The position numbers and the translations under genes were made by a program. From assembly GCA_051208045.1 (NCBI GenBank), contig JBPJFY010000014.1, positions 32,322 to 96,321 on the forward strand: a DNA stretch of 64,000 nucleotides. The letters are read 5' to 3'. This DNA comes from LZORAL124-50-18 sp051208045. Lineage in GTDB: Bacteria; Pseudomonadota; Gammaproteobacteria; Pseudomonadales; Oleiphilaceae. Positions 1 to 6,818 of this stretch are shown here, piece after piece (within the stretch, counting starts at the first letter, position 1; every line of letters begins with the position of its first letter). The notes under the pieces are model-generated. The model did not search any database. It was not told where the DNA came from and was given only the letters and a program-made list of their open reading frames with translations.

Positions 1-90
1 CGGGCATATTCTCGCGTCATTTTTGTAGGTGGACAGATCACACGATCTCATTTTTGACATATTCATATTAGGTTTTTAGGAGCGATTCCG

Positions 91-360
91 GTGGCAAATT
101 CAGCAGGTTCTAAAAAGCGCGCACGCCAGGCAGAAAAGCGTCGTCGTCACAACGCAAGCCAGCGTAGCATGGTGCGTACATACATCAAGAAAGTGGTAGC
201 CCAAGTTGGCGAAGGCAACTACGACGAAGCAACCAAGGCTTTCCAGGTGGCTCAGCCCATCATTGACGGCATGGTAAACAAGGGCATTCTGTCAAAGAAC
301 CAGGCTGCCCGTACCAAGAGCCGCTTGAACGCACGCGTAAAAGCACTGAAAGCAGCGTAA
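91..360 (+). CDS. rpsT: 30S ribosomal protein S20
   Basis: Small-subunit protein that binds 16S rRNA early in 30S assembly. The 89-residue product has the S20 pattern throughout: a basic N-terminus (ANSAGSKKRARQAEKRRRHN), a helical middle and a basic C-terminal helix with NQAARTKSRL. The length is normal for the family. Translation starts at a GTG preceded by TTAGGAGC about 7 bases upstream. The gene is monocistronic and ends just before a hairpin terminator; the next gene is convergent. Identification is secure. Confidence 0.98.
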   Translation: MANSAGSKKRARQAEKRRRHNASQRSMVRTYIKKVVAQVGEGNYDEATKAFQVAQPIIDGMVNKGILSKNQAARTKSRLNARVKALKAA

Positions 361-437
361 TAAAGCCCTGCCCATTCTGCTTATTTTCGGGGTAGTCCAC
401 GAAAGCCCGTTCACCGTGAGCAGAATCCTGTCTTGAG

Positions 438-482
438 AAAACCGATTTGAGCATGCATGCACATGGTCAGATCGGTTTTTTA
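438..482 (+). terminator. rho-independent terminator of rpsT
   Basis: A 9-bp perfect stem (AAAACCGAT at 438-446 with ATCGGTTTT at 471-479) encloses a 24-base loop and runs into TTTTTTAT on the plus strand. It lies between rpsT and the convergent acyltransferase gene. On the minus strand the stem is followed by only four T, so termination there would be weaker. Confidence 0.8.
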
Positions 483-484
483 TT

Positions 485-1375
485 TCAGTACAACTTTTTC
501 TGACCGGGCAACCTTCGGCGAAAACGCTTGTATTCCCATTGATATTGCGGAATAGCCTCCCTGACAGCACGCTCAACGGACGCATTAATCGCCGTCAAAG
601 ACGCCACAAGATCCTCGCTATGCACCCCTTCGTCTGCGGGACGAATGATCAACCGATAACCCTCTCCGCCCGCCAGCCGCAAAGCATACGCCATTAACAC
701 AACAGGACGCGTTTTCTGTATCAAACGGGAGACCAACGTCATGGTATGCGCCGCCTCACCAAAAAACGGAGCAAACTCGGCGCTGTTGGGCGCAGGCACT
801 TGATCTGGCAGCACACCCACAACGCCACCTTTTTTAAGAATCGTCAACAGGCGGGCCACGCCGCGTTGATTGGTCGGCACCAGTTCTGCACTGGTACGGC
901 CCCGCGCTGCTGTGATGACGCGTTCAAATTCTTTCATTTTCGGTGGCCGAAACATCGACGCCATGTCGTACCGGGATGCCAGGTATAAGCCGGTCACCTC
1001 CCAATTCCCGTGGTGCGGGCCAAGGAAAAGCACGCCTCGCCCTGCCGCCTGTGCCTCTGCCACCCAATGCTCACCCTCCACCGACTGAATTTTAGCCAGC
1101 ACCGCGTCGGACGTTCGAAACCACACGTAGCTGAACTCCAGCATAGTTTTCGCTGTTTCCTGCATACTCTGCCGGGTGAGCACTTGAAGCTCCGCCTCGC
1201 TTTTTTCAGGAAAGCACAGTGCCAGATTCGTTCGTGTGATCTTCGCAGGTGTCAGCCGCAACCCGGTAATTATCTGCCCGAGCAGCCCCCCCAGACTTTG
1301 AATCCAACGTAACGGCAACAGAGCGATGCCTTTCATTAAGCACACAGCCAGCGTCACTACAATTTTTTCAGACAC
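485..1375 (-). CDS. LpxL/HtrB-family lipid A acyltransferase
   Basis: Inner-membrane acyltransferase expected to add a secondary acyl chain to the lipid A precursor. The 296-residue protein begins with a hydrophobic segment (about residues 5-38). It carries the HX4E catalytic motif of the lysophospholipid acyltransferase superfamily in GPHHGNWE (His121, Glu126). It also has the family blocks VGVLPDQVP and, near the C-terminus, YQWEYKRFRRR. Length is usual for LpxL/LpxM. Whether it is the lauroyl or myristoyl enzyme cannot be read from sequence. Other envelope genes follow within 6 kb, which fits an LPS role. Confidence 0.92.
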   Translation of the reverse strand: MSEKIVVTLAVCLMKGIALLPLRWIQSLGGLLGQIITGLRLTPAKITRTNLALCFPEKSEAELQVLTRQSMQETAKTMLEFSYVWFRTSDAVLAKIQSVEGEHWVAEAQAAGRGVLFLGPHHGNWEVTGLYLASRYDMASMFRPPKMKEFERVITAARGRTSAELVPTNQRGVARLLTILKKGGVVGVLPDQVPAPNSAEFAPFFGEAAHTMTLVSRLIQKTRPVVLMAYALRLAGGEGYRLIIRPADEGVHSEDLVASLTAINASVERAVREAIPQYQWEYKRFRRRLPGQKKLY

Positions 1376-1499
1376 ACACTCTCCCTACGTTCGGCACACC
1401 CTATCGGTACGCACGTGAACAAACCGGCTTGCACCTATCGACTAAACCAGTAACAATGTTTCGAACCGGCCTGAGGCCGCACTTGATTTAAAATACCCT

Positions 1500-2318
1500 A
1501 TGTCTTTCTTCCTGGTCTTACTTGTTATATTTACCATGTGGCTCTCTTTTCGTTATGCCTGGTGGCGCCCCGCCACGGATTACCGCCACCCACGGATTCT
1601 GATGTACCACATGATAGCGCCTCATCAACCCGGGGCCAAATTCAACGGACTACGTGTACCTCCCGCCCGGTTTGAGCACCAGATTCAATGGCTTCACGAC
1701 AACGGATGGCACTTCGCCACGATGCAGGAAGTAATGGACGCCGCTCACCATATACCCGAAAAAACCGTGGTCATCACGTTCGACGACGGCTATGCAGACA
1801 ACCATACCCACGCCTTCCAGATTTTGCAGCGCTACCACGCAAAAGCAACTCTCTATCTCGTGGTAGACCGACATAACAATGACTGGTCAACCCAGAAAAA
1901 AGCACACCACAACACCGGCGAACTGGCACGAGAGCCAAAGCTCAGTGACGCACAGGTTCAGGAGATGGTGGCTTCCGGCGTGTTCGAACTCGGCGGTCAC
2001 ACACTGCGACATATTAATCTTGCCACGACGCCGAAGAAAGAAAAAACCGATGAGATTGCGGGGTGTAAGGCAGCACTGGAGGATACCTTTGGCACTCCTG
2101 TCACCAGTTTCGCCTATCCTTTTGGCATCTACACGGAAGAGGATGCTGCTCTGGCGGAGGCTGCCGGGTTTACTCACGCAGTGCTGGCAGAAGGGGGCAT
2201 TGAGACTGACCGATTCTCGCAGCCATTTTTAATCAAGCGAATAAAAATCAGTGGCAAGGATTCGTTTTTCGCTTTTATATGCCGGATTCGCACCGGAAAA
2301 CGAGGATGGAAGAAATAA
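1500..2318 (+). CDS. membrane-anchored polysaccharide deacetylase (NodB domain)
   Basis: Carbohydrate esterase 4 family enzyme, predicted to remove N-acetyl groups from an envelope polysaccharide. A short N-terminal transmembrane anchor (residues 2-20) is followed by the NodB domain. Motif 1 is TFDDGY (Asp95 as base, Asp96 as metal ligand). Motif 2 is GHTLRH (His167 and His171 as metal ligands). The block FAYPFG (204-209) matches motif 3. Catalytic residues look intact, so an active metalloenzyme is expected. The substrate is unknown; the LPS-type neighbours make a core or capsule glycan more likely than peptidoglycan. It is convergent with the next gene, 5 bases apart. Confidence 0.88.
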   Translation: MSFFLVLLVIFTMWLSFRYAWWRPATDYRHPRILMYHMIAPHQPGAKFNGLRVPPARFEHQIQWLHDNGWHFATMQEVMDAAHHIPEKTVVITFDDGYADNHTHAFQILQRYHAKATLYLVVDRHNNDWSTQKKAHHNTGELAREPKLSDAQVQEMVASGVFELGGHTLRHINLATTPKKEKTDEIAGCKAALEDTFGTPVTSFAYPFGIYTEEDAALAEAAGFTHAVLAEGGIETDRFSQPFLIKRIKISGKDSFFAFICRIRTGKRGWKK

Positions 2319-2323
2319 TGCGC

Positions 2324-3394
2324 TTACTCCAGCGCCAGCAGCGTTGCCAATTGATCCAGAAACGCGTCACGCAAACGTGACAGATCCGCTCCGGAGGACA
2401 ACCCTCCTGCTAACCAGGAAAAGTCATCATCGCTGTCGGTCAAAGCGACCAGATGGCACAAGCCCGCCGCCTGAAACTTTGCCAGCGCTGCCTGATATCG
2501 AGCATCCGGCCGGCCATTACCCAGCGCTAACGCAACCGCCGGCCGCTCACTACTGATCGCTTCGGTAATCATCGTCATGCTGTCCGCAGTAACCACCACC
2601 GCAGAGGCCAAGCCCATGAAAGCCTGCACGACCTTTTCTTCTTTTCGATGCCACCATGCACCGTACGCCAGGTGATCCGGCTGAATGTGTTCGCTCAAAA
2701 TTCGCTCAGCCTGCGGGTCAGTTCTACGGGAGGTGGTGATCAACCAGCGAATCCCTTCCTGTTCGGCTACGGCGTTCGCCCAGCGCGCCAGCGCTGACCA
2801 ATCGGACTCCTGATAAACGTACCCCGCCCCGTTACCCCCCACCAGGAGCGCCCACAGAGGTCGGTCCGCAAGCACCAATCGCTCTCGCAGCGATTGAGCT
2901 GCCGCCGCCAACCGTTCAGGGTCGACCACAGACGGCGTTAGCGCCATGACGAGGTTGTTGACGTCTCCCGAGGGCTCTAGCGTAAGATGCGCTGAAAACG
3001 CGCTACCCGGAAGCTTGCGCTTCGAACCAAGGAAAATATTCTGGCACCCGTAATGTCGAGCCAGCAGTATGTTGGCAAACGACGTTTTTCCGCCGGCAGA
3101 AAGAATGATATCAGGAACCGCTTCGGGTAACGGGGGGCTCTGATAAAATCGATGAAACCAGACGATCGGTTCCGCCACGTTTGTCACGCGCGATGGGAGA
3201 ACCAGCTTCGCAACCGGTGCAAAGCGTAGCGTAACCACCACTTCGGTCACCGATATTTCATAACGCTCCTGCAACCAAAGAAGCAGTCCACGCGCCTGAT
3301 TAACGTGCCCACCAATACCGTCAGACAGTAATAATACCTGCATCGCTTGGCTTTTCACCGAGTCACTTGCGCTGACCGCCTGCTGTTGCTCCAT
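2324..3394 (-). CDS. ELM1/GtrOC1-family GT-B-like protein
   Basis: Belongs to the family named after plant mitochondrial fission factor ELM1; bacterial members look like GT-B glycosyltransferases and usually sit in LPS loci. Seen in the 356 residues: LLLSDGIGGHVNQARGLLLWL near the N-terminus (a Rossmann start for acceptor binding), a middle SAGGKTS block, LLVGGNGAGY, TTSRRTD, and TADSMTMITEA followed by SERPAVAL, the pattern of a nucleotide-sugar site. The first 17 residues are variable and M18 is a possible alternative start. Bacterial homologues are often misnamed nucleoside-diphosphate-sugar epimerases. A transferase role in LPS is inference from context; no substrate can be given. Confidence 0.82.
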   Translation of the reverse strand: MEQQQAVSASDSVKSQAMQVLLLSDGIGGHVNQARGLLLWLQERYEISVTEVVVTLRFAPVAKLVLPSRVTNVAEPIVWFHRFYQSPPLPEAVPDIILSAGGKTSFANILLARHYGCQNIFLGSKRKLPGSAFSAHLTLEPSGDVNNLVMALTPSVVDPERLAAAAQSLRERLVLADRPLWALLVGGNGAGYVYQESDWSALARWANAVAEQEGIRWLITTSRRTDPQAERILSEHIQPDHLAYGAWWHRKEEKVVQAFMGLASAVVVTADSMTMITEAISSERPAVALALGNGRPDARYQAALAKFQAAGLCHLVALTDSDDDFSWLAGGLSSGADLSRLRDAFLDQLATLLALE

Positions 3395-3472
3395 AACTTT
3401 CTTTCACCACGCTCATTCGGGCTTCATCCTAAACGAATTCGCCCGGATTAGCGACCTTACCCTGCAGAGCGA

Positions 3473-4333
3473 TCAAGAATAGAAAATACAGGTTGTCCCC
3501 TTATGGAGAATGATACGGTTTTCCAGTTGCCAGCGTACGGCACGGGTCATCACTTTCTTCTCAATATCTTTACCAATTTCTTTCAAGTCCTCAGCGGAAT
3601 AGCGATGAGACACACGAATCGCATCCTGCTCGATAATCGGCCCCTCATCCAGATCATGGGTGACATAGTGCGCTGTGGCTCCAATCAGCTTCACACCGCG
3701 GTCAAAGGCCTGCTGATAGGGGTTGGCTCCTTTGAAAGCGGGCAAGAAAGAGTGATGAATATTAATCAACCTGCCACGATAGCGATCAACAAACTCTGAA
3801 CTTAATACCTGCATGTAACGGGCAAGCACGATCAGGTCAGCATCATCCACCCGACTTTTAATTTGAAACTCAGCATAGCTTTTATCCAGAGGGTCAACTT
3901 CGACATACTCGAAAGCAATCCCGTGCCGCTCCACCACCGGTTTCAGGTCCGGATGATTACTCACCACCACACCGACACGCCCACCCAGCCGACCCATTTC
4001 CGCCTGGGAAAGCAATTCCAGGAGCACATGGTCGTGCTGAGAAACAAGGATGGCAATTTTCTTTCCCGGGTCGGGTAAATCCAGGCGATGATGCAGTGCG
4101 CCGAGTCGTGTCAGCTCAGCCGGCAGGCGTTCGGTCACTTCGTCTGTCTGGCTGGATGATCCAGGTAAAGAGAGTTCATAGCGAAGAAAGGCGACCGACT
4201 GATCGTGGGACAGGTGCTGATCAATGGCATGGATGACAATGCCGACACCATGGAAAAAATTGGCAAGTTCCACGACGACATTGTCGCGGGTATGAGGGAA
4301 TACTACACAAAGAGATGCGCAGCCGGATACCAT
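3473..4333 (-). CDS. purU: formyltetrahydrofolate deformylase
   Basis: Hydrolyses 10-formyl-THF to formate and THF, supplying formate for purine synthesis and balancing one-carbon pools. An N-terminal ACT domain (about residues 1-80) precedes a formyltransferase-type catalytic domain with LINIHHSFLPAFKG and HDLDEGPII, which hold the catalytic Asn, His and Asp. I start it at 4333, not at the farther in-frame codon, because AAGGAGGA lies 5-6 bases before this ATG. That gives 286 residues, close to the E. coli enzyme. Its supply role links it to the glycine cleavage operon elsewhere in the window. It sits between two envelope genes with no obvious functional tie to them. Confidence 0.95.
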   Translation of the reverse strand: MVSGCASLCVVFPHTRDNVVVELANFFHGVGIVIHAIDQHLSHDQSVAFLRYELSLPGSSSQTDEVTERLPAELTRLGALHHRLDLPDPGKKIAILVSQHDHVLLELLSQAEMGRLGGRVGVVVSNHPDLKPVVERHGIAFEYVEVDPLDKSYAEFQIKSRVDDADLIVLARYMQVLSSEFVDRYRGRLINIHHSFLPAFKGANPYQQAFDRGVKLIGATAHYVTHDLDEGPIIEQDAIRVSHRYSAEDLKEIGKDIEKKVMTRAVRWQLENRIILHKGTTCIFYS

Positions 4334-4471
4334 AGTCTTCCTCCTTGAGAGCGCTCGCACGGGATGATGCCGAAGCGTGGTCCTTAACAATTCCTTTAAG
4401 TGTCGCTCAAAATAGAAGAAAAGTTTGCAACAAGCCGTATTAAGGTTGTTACGAAGCGTGAGTACTCATAT

Positions 4472-5683
4472 CTATTCGATCACCCCATCCGAACTTTTGT
4501 AATTCTGAGCACGGGCGGAAACCGAATACACCCCCAAAGCAAAGAAAAACGCACCTAAAAACTCAAAACTGGCTAGTTTAAAGTCCACCAACCCACGTAC
4601 AGCCAAAAAAACCAGCACAGAGAGAGCCAGTACTTTGAGCGCTGCAGCCACCGTGAGCGTACCTTCCTGTCGAGTGTTTCCTCGCGGCATAAGCGCGAAC
4701 AGGAACACAGCCAACAGCAACGCCCCCAACAATCCACTTGAAAAGATCAATTCCAAATACACGTTGTGGGGCATGATCACGGTATGCCCATCGATCACGA
4801 GTTGGCTCACATGCTTGAACATGCCAAATCCATGCCCCACCCAGGGACGTTCAAGAATCAGGTGCCAAGTATGCAGGAAGATCTCCTTTCTGGCCTCGAA
4901 GGTGTGCCCCAGGCACACCTCACCAACACAAGCACCAAAATGAATAAAAAACAGATAGATATAAATGCTCAACGCCGCGCTGAGCGAAGCTATCCAAACT
5001 TTTCGCCAATGGCGGTGTCCAGCACCAAAGACCACGAGCAGCGCACTGCCGAGCGCGAGCAGATTGCCCTTGGAAGTTGTTCCCACGAGCATCAACAGCA
5101 GCAGCAGTAACATAACTAGGAACACAAGGGACTGCTGGCGCGATGTCACCACCCAACGAAGGGACCAGCCCACCAACAAGGCCACCATCGCGACCAGGAT
5201 TGCAAACTCATGCAGGTTCCCCCAGGCAGTATAGATCAGCGTCGCTTCACGAAAGATCACTGTACCTGAGGCTATCGCAAATCCGAGATACAATAGAGTG
5301 ACGCTCCCCACCAGCCAATAGCTCACAGGAGTGAGCCTGCCAAGCCCCGACCAAGCCAGCAGCTTAGCCCCGAGGTAATGCCCGATAAAAAAGACACCAA
5401 AGGCCCTGATCAGGTCATAACCTCCCTTGGCGGACACGCGAAGTACATCCGAGGCCAACCAGCCGGTCAGAAGAAAAAGACAACCTGCCCAGAGCAGAGG
5501 GCCTCGCCCGGCCAGCGCCTGCTTGAAAAGTGATCGTTGCCAGACGATCAAACAGAGAAGAACAGCGAAAGAAACCGCGCTCGCAGAAAGCTTTTCTACC
5601 GGTAGCGCAATGATAAAGTAGCAAAACATCACCCCATGGATCAGAGGTGCATGTTCAGACAGCGAGGAAAGCCTAAGGGGCAT
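4472..5683 (-). CDS. O-antigen ligase / Wzy-like polytopic membrane protein
   Basis: Predicted inner-membrane protein of the O-antigen ligase (Wzy_C) family, which joins undecaprenyl-linked glycans to an acceptor such as lipid A-core. The 403 residues hold about ten to twelve hydrophobic helices. The long periplasmic loop in the second half has the expected pattern: ARKEIFLHTWHLILERPWVGHG, then MPHNVYLELIFSSGLLG. The PHN histidine is the kind of residue needed for ligase activity. The gene starts 48 bases after ilvE with a weak ribosome site and may be co-transcribed with it. Ligase (WaaL) and polymerase (Wzy) cannot be separated by sequence alone; ligase is favoured by the LPS neighbourhood. 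Confidence 0.8.
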   Translation of the reverse strand: MPLRLSSLSEHAPLIHGVMFCYFIIALPVEKLSASAVSFAVLLCLIVWQRSLFKQALAGRGPLLWAGCLFLLTGWLASDVLRVSAKGGYDLIRAFGVFFIGHYLGAKLLAWSGLGRLTPVSYWLVGSVTLLYLGFAIASGTVIFREATLIYTAWGNLHEFAILVAMVALLVGWSLRWVVTSRQQSLVFLVMLLLLLLMLVGTTSKGNLLALGSALLVVFGAGHRHWRKVWIASLSAALSIYIYLFFIHFGACVGEVCLGHTFEARKEIFLHTWHLILERPWVGHGFGMFKHVSQLVIDGHTVIMPHNVYLELIFSSGLLGALLLAVFLFALMPRGNTRQEGTLTVAAALKVLALSVLVFLAVRGLVDFKLASFEFLGAFFFALGVYSVSARAQNYKSSDGVIE

Positions 5684-5731
5684 AAGAAAGAATCAGAGAG
5701 CGCTTCCAAACGCGCTCCCTGCATCAATGGA

Positions 5732-6655
5732 TCAGGCGACAGGCGTCAGCCATTCCATGTTCTGAGGACGACGCCCTTTCACGGCATCAAAATACATCGC
5801 CTGGAGTTTGGTGGTCAATTCACCACGTACGCCTGATCCGATCTGGCGACCATCCAGCTCACGAATCGGCAGCACTTCGGCTGCAGTCCCGGTGAAGAAG
5901 GCTTCATCGGCCACATAGACTTCATCGCGCGTGATGCGTTTTTCGTTAATCTTCAATCCCAGCTCTTCCGCAAATGAGAAGATCGTTTTACGGGTAATTC
6001 CATCCAGGCATGAAGTCAGCTCTGGCGTATACAGTTGACCTTCACGAATGATGAAGATGTTCTCACCACTGCCTTCAGCCACGTAGCCCTCATTATCCAG
6101 CAGCAATGCCTCGTCACACCCACAACGCAAAGCCTCATTCAATGCCAGCATGGAATTAATGTAATGCCCATTCGCCTTGGCCTTGCACATGCTGATGTTG
6201 ACATGGTGCCGCGTATAAGAGGACGTGCGCACCTTAATACCCTTTTCCCGCGCTTCCGGCGACATGTAGGACGGCCACGCCCAGGCGGCTACAATGACGT
6301 GCACTTTCAAATTGTCTGCACGCAGCCCCATGCCCTCCGAGCCAAAAAACATCATGGGACGCAGGTAGGCTTCATGCAGATTATTTTCACGCACCACCGC
6401 GCGCTGCGCTTCGTTGATTTCTTCCTTGCTGAACGTGACGGGCATTTGCAAAATGTGTGCGGAGCGGAACAAACGATCGGTATGTTCCTGCAGTTTGAAA
6501 ATGGCTGTACCCTGTTCGGCTTCATAGGCGCGGACTCCCTCAAAGCATCCCATGCCGTAGTGCAGTGTGTGTGTCAACACATGCACTTTGGCATCGCGCC
6601 AGGGAACCATTTCACCATCAAACCAAATGAGGCCATCTCTGTCAGCCATCGACAT
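5732..6655 (-). CDS. ilvE: branched-chain amino acid aminotransferase
   Basis: PLP-dependent fold-type IV transaminase making leucine, isoleucine and valine from their 2-oxo acids. The chosen ATG at 6655 follows TTAGGAGC with 7-8 bases spacing; a longer frame runs 15 codons farther but has no such site. The product is 307 residues, about the E. coli length. Lys160 in KAKANGHYINS is the Schiff-base lysine, Glu194 in YVAEGSGENIF contacts the PLP pyridine nitrogen, and the HYGMGCFEGVRAY block binds substrate. It follows glnE, as in Pseudomonas. Confidence 0.97.
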   Translation of the reverse strand: MSMADRDGLIWFDGEMVPWRDAKVHVLTHTLHYGMGCFEGVRAYEAEQGTAIFKLQEHTDRLFRSAHILQMPVTFSKEEINEAQRAVVRENNLHEAYLRPMMFFGSEGMGLRADNLKVHVIVAAWAWPSYMSPEAREKGIKVRTSSYTRHHVNISMCKAKANGHYINSMLALNEALRCGCDEALLLDNEGYVAEGSGENIFIIREGQLYTPELTSCLDGITRKTIFSFAEELGLKINEKRITRDEVYVADEAFFTGTAAEVLPIRELDGRQIGSGVRGELTTKLQAMYFDAVKGRRPQNMEWLTPVA

Positions 6656-6818
6656 AATCTTTGCTCCTAAAAATCCACCCGCGCGGGGTATTGATGCCAA
6701 AAAAACAGCTCAAAATTATACAGAAAACTCAATACGTTTGTCGCAACTTTTTTCGCTGGGCAGCACGCAAATCCGCGAGAATTCTGCACTCCCGGTGTGC
6801 GGAATGGCGCTCAGCGTG

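Noticed and set aside
54..59. TTGACA as -35 of rpsT
   Set aside because: A -10 at the right distance would overlap the ribosome site; no matching hexamer is present.
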